From NCBI GenBank assembly GCA_025210555.1, contig JAOARL010000012.1, positions 55,471 through 119,470 of the forward strand: a stretch of 64,000 nucleotides of DNA, written 5' to 3'. The stretch's first letter is position 1. Each line of letters starts with the position of its first letter. Made by a program: the position numbers and the translations under genes. The notes beneath the pieces were generated by a model. It saw only the letters and a list, made by a program, of their open reading frames with translations. It made no database searches and was not told the origin of the DNA. This DNA comes from Clostridia bacterium (GTDB lineage: Bacteria; Bacillota; Clostridia; Lachnospirales; JAOARL01). Of this stretch, positions 35,763 through 44,248 are shown piece after piece.

Positions 35763-37223
35763 ATGAAGAAACGTTTTAAAATGCCAAGTGCGTTTTCAGT
35801 ACTTATGTTAATAACATTAGTAGTAGCTGGACTTACTTGGATAGTACCTGCAGGACAATATCAGACAAATGAAGATGGTGGAGCTATTGCAGGTACATAT
35901 GAAAGTATAGCGCAAAACCCACAAGGTGCTTGGGAAGTTGTTCAAGCTCCACTTAAAGGATTCACTAATGCATTAGATGTATGTCTTTTTGTAATAGTTA
36001 TAGGTGGATTCTTAGGTATAGTTATGAAAACAGGAGCTATCGATGCCGGAATCGGAAGCTTAATAAAAAAGTTAAAGGGAAGAGAAAGTATAATGATTCC
36101 TATCTTAATGACAGTTTTTGCATTAGGTGGAAGTACTTATGGTATGGCAGAAGAAACAATTGCTTTTTATCCAATTTTAATTCCAATATTTATTGCAGCT
36201 GGGTATGATGCATTAGTAGCAGTAGCAGTAATTTTACTTGGAGCAGGTGTTGGGGTTTTAGCTTCAACTGTAAACCCATTTGCAACAGGAGTTGCATCAG
36301 GAATTGCTGGTGTTAGTGTTGGAGATGGAATGTTATTTAGAGTAGTTATGTTAGTTGTTGTTTTAGTAGCAGCAATATTCTATGTTATGAAGTATGCAGC
36401 TAAAGTAAAAGCTGATCCTTCAAAATCATTAATTGCAGATAAGAAGGAAGAAAATGAAAAGCATTTCTTAAAAGCGTCTGCAGAAGAAATGCCAGAATTA
36501 ACAGGTAAGAGAAAAGCTGTTAATACATTATTTATAATTACATTTATTATAATGATTATGGGTGTAATGCCTTGGGAAGATTTTGGAGTTACATTCTTTG
36601 GAGATATGAATGCAAAATTAGCAGCATTACCAATTTTAGGTGGAACTGTACAAATGGGATGGTGGTGGTTCACTGAGTTAGCAATGTTATTCTTAGTAAG
36701 TGGAGTTATCATCGGTATAGTTGGTGGATTAAAAGAAGAAGAAATATCAGATTCATTTGTAGCAGGAGCTAAAGATTTATTAGGAGTTGCGTTAATTATT
36801 GGTACAGCTAGAGGGATATCAGTAGTTATGGATGCTGGTGGAATGACAGCAACAGTACTTAATATGGGAGAGGTTGGACTTAGCGGAATGTCATCAGTAT
36901 TGTTTACAAACTTAGCATTCTTATTCTATATTCCAATGTCATTCTTAATTCCATCTACATCAGGACTTGCAACATTATCAATGCCTATAATGGCACCTCT
37001 TGCAGGATTTGCAGACGTTTCAAGTGCAATGATAATAACTGCATTCCAATCTGCTGAAGGGATTGTTAACTTATTAACACCAACTTCAGGAGTTGTTATG
37101 GGAGCATTAGCATTAGGTAGAGTTTCTTATGGAAAATGGCTAAAATTTGTAATGCCATTTATAATTATTCTTATGGTAGTAGTTATGGCAATGTTAACTG
37201 CTGGTGTAAGTTTAGGAATGTAA
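35763..37223 (+). CDS. YfcC-family transporter, probable arginine/ornithine exchanger
   Basis: The 486-aa integral membrane protein has about 12 hydrophobic segments. The N-terminus FKMPSAFSVLMLITLVVAGL with WIVPAGQYQ is characteristic of YfcC-type carriers, and a soluble loop lies near residues 215-245. YfcC is not homologous to the classical ArcD (APC superfamily). Its position inside the deiminase operon suggests it does the arginine-in/ornithine-out job, which is inference. An AGGAGG site precedes the ATG. Confidence 0.85.
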   Translation: MKKRFKMPSAFSVLMLITLVVAGLTWIVPAGQYQTNEDGGAIAGTYESIAQNPQGAWEVVQAPLKGFTNALDVCLFVIVIGGFLGIVMKTGAIDAGIGSLIKKLKGRESIMIPILMTVFALGGSTYGMAEETIAFYPILIPIFIAAGYDALVAVAVILLGAGVGVLASTVNPFATGVASGIAGVSVGDGMLFRVVMLVVVLVAAIFYVMKYAAKVKADPSKSLIADKKEENEKHFLKASAEEMPELTGKRKAVNTLFIITFIIMIMGVMPWEDFGVTFFGDMNAKLAALPILGGTVQMGWWWFTELAMLFLVSGVIIGIVGGLKEEEISDSFVAGAKDLLGVALIIGTARGISVVMDAGGMTATVLNMGEVGLSGMSSVLFTNLAFLFYIPMSFLIPSTSGLATLSMPIMAPLAGFADVSSAMIITAFQSAEGIVNLLTPTSGVVMGALALGRVSYGKWLKFVMPFIIILMVVVMAMLTAGVSLGM

Positions 37224-37245
37224 TAGAAAAGTAAATTAATAACTT

Positions 37246-37280
37246 ATATGTGACAGGACTTATGTCCTGTCATATGTTTT
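37246..37280 (+). terminator. Strong intercistronic hairpin between the transporter gene and arcC
   Basis: TGACAGGAC (37251-37259) pairs with GTCCTGTCA (37264-37272), extended by further pairs, followed by only four T's. It may act as a partial terminator or processing site inside the operon. Confidence 0.6.
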
Positions 37281-37302
37281 GAAAAATTGATTGGAGGAAG
37301 AC

Positions 37303-38238
37303 ATGAAAAAGATCGTTGTAGCATTAGGTGGTAACGCACTTCAAGCAAAAGGTATGGAGGCAACTGCCGAAAATCAATTAAATGTAATAAGAGAAACAAG
37401 TAAATATATGGTAGATATGATTGAAGATGGATATGAGGTAGTATTAGCTCATGGGAATGGACCACAAGTAGGAAGAATAGTTATTCAAAATGAGGTAGCT
37501 GATAGTGAAACTCCAGCTATGCCATTTGATGTTTGTGGGGCTATGAGCCAAGGTATGATAGGATATCATCTTCAACAATCTATTGGAGATGAGTTAAGAA
37601 CTAGAGGAATAAATAAAAACGTTGTTTCAGTAGTAACTCAAGTTGTTGTAGATAAAGAAGATGAAGGGTTTAAAAACCCTAGAAAACCAATAGGACCTTT
37701 TTACAATGAAGAGGAGTCTAAAAGACTTGAATCAGAAAAAGGTTATGTAATGGTTGAAGATTCAGGAAGAGGTTACAGAAGAGTAGTAGCTTCTCCGGTT
37801 CCAGTTGAAATAGTTGAAATTGATACAGTTAAAACTTTAGTTGAAGCTGGCAATGTAGTAATAACAGTTGGTGGAGGTGGAGTTCCTGTTATAAAAGAGG
37901 ACGGAAACCTTAAAGGTGTTGCAGCTGTTATAGATAAGGATTTAGCATCAGAAAAGTTAGCGGAAGACTTAGATGCAGATCAACTAGTAATATTAACTGC
38001 TGTTGAAAAAGTATCTATAAACTTTGGTAAAGAAAACCAAGAAGATTTAGATGTAATGACAGTTGAAAATGCTAAACAATATATTGAAGAAGGACATTTT
38101 GCGCCAGGGAGCATGCTTCCAAAGGTTAAAGCAGTTATGAAGTTTGTTGAATCAAAAGAAGGTAGAACGGCACTTATAGCTTCTTTAGATAAAGCAAAGG
38201 ATGCTTTAAAAGGTAAAAGTGGAACGTTAGTAAAATAA
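37303..38238 (+). CDS. arcC: Carbamate kinase
   Basis: ArcC transfers phosphate from carbamoyl phosphate to ADP, giving ATP, CO2 and ammonia, the energy-yielding end of the pathway. The 312-aa protein begins MKKIVVALGGNALQ, the conserved N-terminus, with LAHGNGPQVG near residue 50. VITVGGGGVPVI and GVAAVIDKDLAS are near 190-215, and HFAPGSMLPKVKA is near the C-terminus. ATG 37303 with TTGGAGG is preferred over the upstream TTG 37291. An intrinsic terminator ends the operon here. Confidence 0.97.
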   Translation: MKKIVVALGGNALQAKGMEATAENQLNVIRETSKYMVDMIEDGYEVVLAHGNGPQVGRIVIQNEVADSETPAMPFDVCGAMSQGMIGYHLQQSIGDELRTRGINKNVVSVVTQVVVDKEDEGFKNPRKPIGPFYNEEESKRLESEKGYVMVEDSGRGYRRVVASPVPVEIVEIDTVKTLVEAGNVVITVGGGGVPVIKEDGNLKGVAAVIDKDLASEKLAEDLDADQLVILTAVEKVSINFGKENQEDLDVMTVENAKQYIEEGHFAPGSMLPKVKAVMKFVESKEGRTALIASLDKAKDALKGKSGTLVK

Positions 38239-38243
38239 TTATT

Positions 38244-38276
38244 AAGTACCTAATTTTTTAGATAGGTACTTTTTTT
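38244..38276 (+). terminator. Intrinsic terminator ending the arc operon
   Basis: AAGTACCTA (38244-38252) pairs with TAGGTACTT (38263-38271), followed by a T-run. Confidence 0.88.
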
Positions 38277-38363
38277 ATTGTTTTTTTGTTAATGATTACC
38301 AAAAAGTTAATACCAATAGAATATTATTAGAAATTTTGAATGTATTAAATCAAAAATGTAAAG

Positions 38364-38457
38364 CGACTAAATCTAAATGGAATTTATGATTAGTCGAATG
38401 TTTGTTGATTTTTTTAACTAGATCGACTATAATGTGATTATAAGTCAAAATAGTCGA
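38364..38457 (+). promoter_or_regulatory. AAA_14 gene promoter with two equally spaced inverted repeats
   Basis: CGACTA occurs at 38364 and 38424, and TAGTCG at 38391 and 38451, giving two CGACTA-N21-TAGTCG units exactly 60 bases apart. TTGATT (38405-38410), a 17-base spacer and TATAAT (38428-38433) form a promoter lying between and over the sites. A dedicated repressor is inferred. Confidence 0.6.
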
Positions 38458-38467
38458 GAGGTGTTAT

Positions 38468-39682
38468 ATGTATTATAGAAGAGAGTTAGAAAATAAGGTT
38501 ATAGAGATGAATAAATCATTTCCAGTCTTACTGATTACGGGACCAAGGCAGGTAGGAAAAACAACTATGCTTAAGAAAGTTGCTGGTGATAATAGAAATT
38601 ATGTAACTTTAGACAACCCAATGATAAGAGAATTAGCTAAAAATGATCCAGGATTGTTTTTAGAAAGTTATCCGCCACCAATCATAATTGATGAAATTCA
38701 ATATGCTCCAGAGCTTTTGGCATATATAAAAATATATGTGGATGAAAAAAAAGAAAAGGGGAATTTTTGGCTTACCGGCTCACAAATGTTTCATTTGATG
38801 AAAAATGTAAGTGAAAGTTTAGCTGGAAGAGTTGGGATAATAAATATGTTGGGGTTTTCAACTTCAGAAATAAATAAAGTTGCTGGAAGTAAATACATAA
38901 CGAATATAGATGATTTAAGAGAGAAGAATAAAAGATATAAAAAAATGGATGTTAAGCAAGTATTTGAAAGAATTTACAAAGGGTCCATGCCAGCGTTGTA
39001 TGAAATAGATCAAGATATTGAAAGTTATTATTCGTCATACTTAAATACATATATACAAAGAGATATTAAAGAGTTAGCACAAGTAGGAAATGAACTTGAC
39101 TTTATGAAATTTATGGTTGCTTGTGCTGCAAGAACGAGTCAAATGTTAAATTTAGCAGATATATCAAGAGATATAGGTATAACTTCTCAAACTGCAAAAA
39201 GGTGGTTATCTATTTTAGTTTCTTCAGGAATAGTAATACTAGTTGAAGCATATTCTAACAATGCTCTTAAAAGAGTAATAAAGGCACCAAATTTATATTT
39301 TTTAGATACGGGTCTGTGTGCATATTTAACTAGGTGGACAAGTTCAGATGTTTTAGAAGTATCGGCCATGTCCGGAGCGTTTTTTGAAACATATGTAGTT
39401 AGTGAGATAGTAAAGAGTTATTACAATCAGGGGAAGAGGCCGCCTATATATTATTATAGAGATAAGGATCAAAAAGAAATTGATTTAATAATAGAGGAAA
39501 ATAATGAACTAAGTCCTATTGAGATAAAAAAGAGTAGTAACCCTAAAAAAGATGCGATTAAACATTTTAGTATACTTGATAAAACTAAGAAGAATGTAGG
39601 TATGGGCAATGTGATATGTTTAAGCCAAGATTTAATACCGATAGATAGAAGTAATTATATTGTTCCAGTGTGGCTAGTATAA
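38468..39682 (+). CDS. AAA_14/DUF4143 ATP-binding protein
   Basis: The 404-aa P-loop ATPase has Walker A LLITGPRQVGKTTML near residue 22, Walker B PPIIIDEIQYAPELL near 75 and the sensor segment FWLTGSQMF. The C-terminal DUF4143 region contains YYRDKDQKEIDLIIEE and LSPIEIKKS, a PD-(D/E)xK-like arrangement. A winged-helix-like stretch (DISRDIGITSQTAKRWLSIL) separates the two. These proteins are widespread in accessory DNA and their function is unresolved. GAGAGGTG precedes the ATG. The gene has its own promoter with repeated operator-like sites and is monocistronic. Confidence 0.92.
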   Translation: MYYRRELENKVIEMNKSFPVLLITGPRQVGKTTMLKKVAGDNRNYVTLDNPMIRELAKNDPGLFLESYPPPIIIDEIQYAPELLAYIKIYVDEKKEKGNFWLTGSQMFHLMKNVSESLAGRVGIINMLGFSTSEINKVAGSKYITNIDDLREKNKRYKKMDVKQVFERIYKGSMPALYEIDQDIESYYSSYLNTYIQRDIKELAQVGNELDFMKFMVACAARTSQMLNLADISRDIGITSQTAKRWLSILVSSGIVILVEAYSNNALKRVIKAPNLYFLDTGLCAYLTRWTSSDVLEVSAMSGAFFETYVVSEIVKSYYNQGKRPPIYYYRDKDQKEIDLIIEENNELSPIEIKKSSNPKKDAIKHFSILDKTKKNVGMGNVICLSQDLIPIDRSNYIVPVWLV

Positions 39683-39708
39683 AAACTGATGATTAATCAT
39701 CAGTTTTT
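39681..39708. terminator. Bidirectional terminator between the AAA_14 gene and tag
   Basis: A perfect 14-bp palindromic stem (39681-39694 with 39695-39708) with A/T tails contains the tag stop codon. Confidence 0.88.
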
Positions 39709-40256
39709 ATGTGTTTATAACAATTTGTCATGTGATCATTTACCATTCCAATAGCTTGCATATATGCATATATAATAGTAGATCCGACAAATTTAAAACC
39801 TCGCTTCTTTAAATCTTTAGAAATTTTATCAGAGAGTTCAGTTTTGGTTGGTAATTCATCTTGTGTTTTAAAGTTATTTATAATAGGAGTATTATTTACA
39901 AAGCTCCATATATATTTGTCAAAACTTCCAAACTCATCTTGGACATTAATAAATGCTTTGGCATTAGTAACAGTGGAATTGATTTTCAATCTATTTCTAA
40001 TGATACCTTCATTATGCAATAATTCATCTATTTTGTTTTGATCGTAATTACTTATTTTACTTACATCAAAGTTATTAAAAGCTTTTTTATAATTTTCTCT
40101 TTTTTTTAGTACAGTTATCCAGCTAAGGCCTGCTTGAGCACCTTCTAATGTAAGCATTTCGAAAAGTTTTCTGTCATCATGAACAGGAACACCCCATTCA
40201 TTATCATGATAATCTATATATATTTGATCTTTTCCTACCCAGAAACATCTTTCCAT
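39693..40256 (-). CDS. tag: DNA-3-methyladenine glycosylase I
   Basis: Tag removes 3-methyladenine from alkylated DNA in base-excision repair. The 187-aa length is typical. The N-terminus MERCFWVGKDQIYIDYHDNE then WGVPVHDDRKLFEML matches the family (C-W...Y-DYHD-EWG-P), followed by LEGAQAGLSWITVLKKRENY. The C-terminal GFKFVGSTIIYAYMQAIGMV and NDH contribute the zinc-binding and structural residues. An AGGAGTGATTTTATG start context is present. It is transcribed away from gatCAB. Confidence 0.95.
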   Translation of the reverse strand: MERCFWVGKDQIYIDYHDNEWGVPVHDDRKLFEMLTLEGAQAGLSWITVLKKRENYKKAFNNFDVSKISNYDQNKIDELLHNEGIIRNRLKINSTVTNAKAFINVQDEFGSFDKYIWSFVNNTPIINNFKTQDELPTKTELSDKISKDLKKRGFKFVGSTIIYAYMQAIGMVNDHMTNCYKHIKTDD

Positions 40257-40291
40257 AAAATCACTCCTTTCCTATATTTTAGCTGAGTTAG

Positions 40292-40320
40292 TTGGAAAAT
40301 TAAAGCACTTATGCTAAAAT
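40292..40320 (+). promoter_or_regulatory. gatCAB promoter
   Basis: TTGGAA (40292-40297), a 17-base spacer and TAAAAT (40315-40320). Confidence 0.55.
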
Positions 40321-40351
40321 AGTATATTGATAAAAGATAAGGGGGAATAAT

Positions 40352-40642
40352 ATGGAACTTACTAAAGAAGAAGTTTTAAACGTTGCTAAATTAGCAAAAT
40401 TATCATTAAATGAGAAAGAATTGGCTAAATACCAGCAAAGTTTAACTGATATAGTAAATATGGTAAATGAGCTTAATGAGATAGATACTGATGGTATAGA
40501 TCCAACTTATCATATAATGGATATTAAGAATGTATTTAGAAAAGATGTAGTTAAAGATTTTAAAGATGTTAAAAAATTAATTGAGAATTCTAAAGATAAT
40601 AAAGATGGGTATGTATTCGTACCAAAAGTTATAAATGAGTAG
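40352..40642 (+). CDS. gatC: Asp-tRNA(Asn)/Glu-tRNA(Gln) amidotransferase subunit C
   Basis: GatC is the small stabilising subunit of the amidotransferase that turns misacylated Glu-tRNA-Gln and Asp-tRNA-Asn into Gln- and Asn-tRNA. The 96-aa length is standard. The N-terminus LTKEEVLNVAKLAKLSLNEK matches the family helix, and ELNEIDTDGIDPTYHI is the conserved centre. A GGGGGAA site precedes the ATG, and the gene leads a gatC-gatA-gatB operon. Confidence 0.96.
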   Translation: MELTKEEVLNVAKLAKLSLNEKELAKYQQSLTDIVNMVNELNEIDTDGIDPTYHIMDIKNVFRKDVVKDFKDVKKLIENSKDNKDGYVFVPKVINE

Positions 40643-40654
40643 GGGGAAGAAAAC

Positions 40655-42118
40655 TTGAGTATAATTAATTTATCAGCTTGGGAAATAACTGAAAAAGTTA
40701 AAAATAAAGAGCTAAAAGCAGTAGAAGTGGTTGAAGCTTATATAGCTAGAATAGATGAAGTAGATGGAACGTTAAATACTTTTATCTCAACAGAAAAAGA
40801 AAGAGCCTTAAATAAAGCTAAAGAAATAGATGAAAAAATTGCTAATGGGGAAAGTGTTGGTAAACTTGCAGGTGTAGTTTATGCACTTAAAGATAACATG
40901 CTTGTTACTGGAACAAAGACAACTTGTGCATCAAAGATGCTTGAAAACTTTGAATCGCCATATGACATGACTGTTCATAGTAAGTTAGAAGCAGAAGATG
41001 CAATTCTAATAGGAAAAGCAAACTTAGATGAATTTGCTATGGGATCATCAAATGAGAATTCAGCATTTGGAGATGTAAAAAATCCATGGGATTTAGAAAG
41101 AGTGCCAGGAGGAAGTTCTGGAGGATCAGCAGCTGCAGTTGCAGCTAGAGAAGTTTCTTTCTCATTAGGATCAGATACAGGAGGTTCTATAAGACAACCA
41201 GCTAGTTTATGCGGGCTTGTAGGATTAAAACCAACATATGGTAGAGTATCAAGATATGGAGTAGTTGCATTTGCTTCATCACTTGATCAAGTTGGGCCAT
41301 TCACTAAGAATGCAAAAGATGCAGCTCTTGTAGCAAGTGCTATGTTTGGGCAAGATGAGATGGATGGGACAACAGCGCCTAAAGGAGTAGAAGATTTCTT
41401 CGGAAACATTGATGAAAATAAAATTAAAGAAATGAAAATTGCAATTCCAACAGAGTTTTATGCTAATGGTATAAGTGATGAAGTAAAAGATAAAGTTATG
41501 GCTGCGGTTAAAGCTTTAGAAGAAATGGGAGCAACTGTGGAAGAGATTTCTATGCCAATGACAAGAAAAGCACTTCCTGCTTACTATGTTATTTCTTCAG
41601 CTGAAGCATCATCAAACTTATCAAGATTTGATGGAATTAGATTTGGATATAGAACAGATGAATTTGAAGACTTAGATGAACTGTATACAAAGAACCGTGG
41701 AGAAGGATTTGGAGAAGAAGTTAAAAGAAGAATTATGCTTGGAACATATACTCTAAGTAGTGGATACTACGATGCATATTATAACAAAGCTATGCAAGTA
41801 AGAACGCTTATTAAAAATGAGTTTGAAAATGTATTTGATAAGTATGATGTAATAATAACGCCAACATCTCCAACTACAGCATTTAAGATTGGTGAGAAGA
41901 GTGATAATGCACTTGAAATGTACATGGCAGATATTTGTACAGTTCCAGTTAATATTGGAGGAGTTCCAGCGCTTTCAATGAATTGTGGATTTGATAGCAA
42001 TGGATTACCAATAGGACTTCAAATGATAGGTAACTACTTTGATGAGCAGACATTATTTAATGCAGCTTATGCTTTAGAGCAAAAATTAAATTTAAATAAT
42101 GTTTCAGAGGTGATATAA
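40655..42118 (+). CDS. gatA: Asp-tRNA(Asn)/Glu-tRNA(Gln) amidotransferase subunit A
   Basis: GatA is the amidase subunit that releases ammonia from glutamine (487 aa). The amidase signature is visible: the catalytic Lys in VVYALKDNMLVTG near residue 80 and the Ser cluster in VPGGSSGGSAAAVAAREVSF followed by SLGSDTGGSIRQPAS near 155-180. TTG 40655 is the likely start because AGGGGGAAG lies 8-10 bases upstream and the downstream sequence SIINLSAWEITEKV fits GatA N-termini. The stop is directly adjacent to the gatB ATG. Confidence 0.97.
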   Translation: MSIINLSAWEITEKVKNKELKAVEVVEAYIARIDEVDGTLNTFISTEKERALNKAKEIDEKIANGESVGKLAGVVYALKDNMLVTGTKTTCASKMLENFESPYDMTVHSKLEAEDAILIGKANLDEFAMGSSNENSAFGDVKNPWDLERVPGGSSGGSAAAVAAREVSFSLGSDTGGSIRQPASLCGLVGLKPTYGRVSRYGVVAFASSLDQVGPFTKNAKDAALVASAMFGQDEMDGTTAPKGVEDFFGNIDENKIKEMKIAIPTEFYANGISDEVKDKVMAAVKALEEMGATVEEISMPMTRKALPAYYVISSAEASSNLSRFDGIRFGYRTDEFEDLDELYTKNRGEGFGEEVKRRIMLGTYTLSSGYYDAYYNKAMQVRTLIKNEFENVFDKYDVIITPTSPTTAFKIGEKSDNALEMYMADICTVPVNIGGVPALSMNCGFDSNGLPIGLQMIGNYFDEQTLFNAAYALEQKLNLNNVSEVI

Positions 42119-43543
42119 ATGACAAATGAAAATTATGAAGTGGTTATTGGACTAGAAGTTCATGCTGCACTTAAAACAAAAACAAAGATGTATTGTTCTT
42201 GTTCAACTGAATATGGAAAACCAGCTAACACTAATGTTTGTCCAGTATGTCTTGGGTTTCCAGGAACATTACCAGTTGTAAACGGGAGAGCAATTGAAAT
42301 GGCTGTTAAAGCAGGTCTTATAATGGACTGTAGTATTACAGAATTTAGTAAGCAAGATAGAAAGAACTATTTCTATCCAGACTTACCTAAAGGATACCAA
42401 GACTCACAATATGATCTTCCACTTTGTGAGAATGGTAAAATAACTTTAGATAATGGAAAAGTAATTGGAATAACTAGAATACATATAGAAGAAGATGCTG
42501 GTAAGCTTAGTCATACTAGTATGGGAACTTTTGTAGATTTTAATAGAGGTGGAGTTCCACTTATAGAAATAGTTTCAGAACCAGATATGAGATCAAGTGA
42601 CGAAGCTAAAGAATATCTAGAGAAACTTAGAACTATGCTTGTATATGCAGATATATGTGATGGTAAGATGAATGAAGGATCACTTAGATGTGACGTTAAT
42701 GTTTCTGTTATGAAAAAGGGTTCTAAAGAATTTGGAACTAGAACAGAAATGAAAAACATGAATTCATTCAGTAATGCTGTTAAGGCTATGGAATATGAAG
42801 CAAAAAGACAAATTGAAGTTATTGAAGCTGGAGGAACTATTTCTCAAGAAACTAGAAGATGGGATGAAAAAGAAGAAAAAACTATAGCTATGAGAAGCAA
42901 AGAAAATGCTAAAGATTATAGATACTTCCCAGAGCCAGATTTAGTAGCTATGGAAATAAATGAAGCGTTTATTGAAAATGTTAGAAAAGAAATCCCAGAA
43001 ATGCCAGCTGAAAGAAAAGCTAGATACGTAGAAAAATATAATCTTTCTGATTATGATGCTGATGCAATTGCAATGTATAAAAGTATTGCAGATTACTTTG
43101 AAGAAGTGCTTAAGCATACTGATAATAGTAAAGCGGTGGCAAACTATATAATGGGAGAAGTTTATAGACTTTTAGATGAGCATGAAAAAGAAGAAGGAAA
43201 AATTCCTTTTGGACCAGAAATGTTTGCTGAGTTAATTAAGCTTATAGATAATAACGTTATAAGCAATAGTGTTGCTAAAGAAGTATTTGCAGGGATGTGG
43301 AATACAGGAAAGAAAGCAAGTGATATAGTTGAAGAAAAGGGATTAGGGCAAATTAATGATGATTCTGCACTTCAAGGAATAATAGATACAGTTATTGCTA
43401 ATAACGAACAAAGTGTAATTGATTATAAGAATGGAAAAGACAGGGCAATTAAAGCTCTTATGGGTCAAGTAATGAAAGAAACTAAGGGAAAGGCAAACCC
43501 TAAACTAGTTAATGAAATGCTTGTAGATTCATTAAATAAATAA
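42119..43543 (+). CDS. gatB: Asp-tRNA(Asn)/Glu-tRNA(Gln) amidotransferase subunit B
   Basis: GatB binds the misacylated tRNA and activates it for transamidation (474 aa). The N-terminus YEVVIGLEVHAALKTKTKMY then CSC, followed by CPVCLGFPGTLPVVN, is the zinc-binding GatB signature. DLPKGYQDSQYDLPLC and IHIEEDAGKLSH are the ATP and acceptor-stem regions, and a C-terminal YqeY-like tail domain ends the protein. GAGGTGAT inside the gatA 3' end is its ribosome site, so translation is coupled. A related free YqeY protein is encoded at 52981. Confidence 0.98.
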   Translation: MTNENYEVVIGLEVHAALKTKTKMYCSCSTEYGKPANTNVCPVCLGFPGTLPVVNGRAIEMAVKAGLIMDCSITEFSKQDRKNYFYPDLPKGYQDSQYDLPLCENGKITLDNGKVIGITRIHIEEDAGKLSHTSMGTFVDFNRGGVPLIEIVSEPDMRSSDEAKEYLEKLRTMLVYADICDGKMNEGSLRCDVNVSVMKKGSKEFGTRTEMKNMNSFSNAVKAMEYEAKRQIEVIEAGGTISQETRRWDEKEEKTIAMRSKENAKDYRYFPEPDLVAMEINEAFIENVRKEIPEMPAERKARYVEKYNLSDYDADAIAMYKSIADYFEEVLKHTDNSKAVANYIMGEVYRLLDEHEKEEGKIPFGPEMFAELIKLIDNNVISNSVAKEVFAGMWNTGKKASDIVEEKGLGQINDDSALQGIIDTVIANNEQSVIDYKNGKDRAIKALMGQVMKETKGKANPKLVNEMLVDSLNK

Positions 43544-43544
43544 T

Positions 43545-43585
43545 AAAAAGCTCTATTGAATTTAATTTTCAATAGAGTTTTATTT
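43545..43585 (+). terminator. Intrinsic terminator after gatB (repeat copy 1)
   Basis: A 27-base inverted-repeat hairpin at 43551-43577 (arms CTCTATTGAA and TTCAATAGAG) is followed by TTTTATTTT. The same 27 bases recur at 44154-44180. Confidence 0.85.
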
Positions 43586-43611
43586 TAAAAATAAGAGGGA
43601 AGGAGATAATT

Positions 43612-44127
43612 ATGAGAAAAAACATGATGTTTTATGAAATCCCAAATATATTATATGTAATATTAGGTTCAATTATAATATATGTACTTATGATTTTACT
43701 TATAGGAATAACCTATACTAAGGGAGTAATTATTCCAATATATATAATTTTAGGATTATGGGTTAAAAGAAGTATAATAAATAAACTTGAAATGAAGTAT
43801 TCAGAAGAAATTAATATTGTTAGATTGAAAAGAGTTATAGCAGTAGGTTCTCAATATCTTATAACTTTACCAATGCTGACAATAAGCATGATTCCGTGGA
43901 TGTATTCATTAAATATAATATATGTACCAAGATATGACTTATTTTTTTCTTATATTATAATTAGCTATATAATAACAAAACTCATATTATTTATAATAAA
44001 GGGTGAGAAGTGTTTTTTTTTAATTATAATTTCTTTAATGATAAATCTTTTTATAGCATTAGAATATTCACCACATATGATGAAAGAGATAAATGTATAT
44101 CAGGATGAGTATACTAGTACAGATTAA
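43612..44127 (+). CDS. Hypothetical membrane protein, about five helices
   Basis: The 171-aa hydrophobic protein has helices at about residues 10-30, 34-48, 75-96, 104-122 and 130-147, a basic loop near 50-72 (VKRSIINKLEMKY) and a short acidic C-terminal tail. I do not recognise a family and see no catalytic motif. GAAGGAGATAATTATG is a strong start context, so it should be expressed. It is bracketed by identical 27-base terminator hairpins, which suggests insertion or duplication at this spot. Confidence 0.65.
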   Translation: MRKNMMFYEIPNILYVILGSIIIYVLMILLIGITYTKGVIIPIYIILGLWVKRSIINKLEMKYSEEINIVRLKRVIAVGSQYLITLPMLTISMIPWMYSLNIIYVPRYDLFFSYIIISYIITKLILFIIKGEKCFFLIIISLMINLFIALEYSPHMMKEINVYQDEYTSTD

Positions 44128-44147
44128 AACTGTTCGAGTAAATAATA

Positions 44148-44191
44148 AAAGAACTCTATTGAATTTAATTTTCAATAGAGTTCTTTTTATA
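44148..44191 (+). terminator. Intrinsic terminator (repeat copy 2)
   Basis: The 27-base hairpin at 44154-44180 is identical to the one after gatB, preceded by the same AATAATAAAA run and followed by TTCTTTTTAT. Confidence 0.85.
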
Positions 44192-44212
44192 TTACAAATG
44201 AAAATTGGCAGT

Positions 44213-44242
44213 AAAAAAGGAGGCTGATTAGCAGCTTCCTTT
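44213..44242 (-). terminator. Intrinsic terminator of rpsD
   Basis: Read on the minus strand, AAAGGAAGCTG pairs with CAGCCTCCTTT (one mismatch) and is followed by T's, immediately after the rpsD stop. Confidence 0.8.
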
Positions 44243-44248
44243 GGATAC

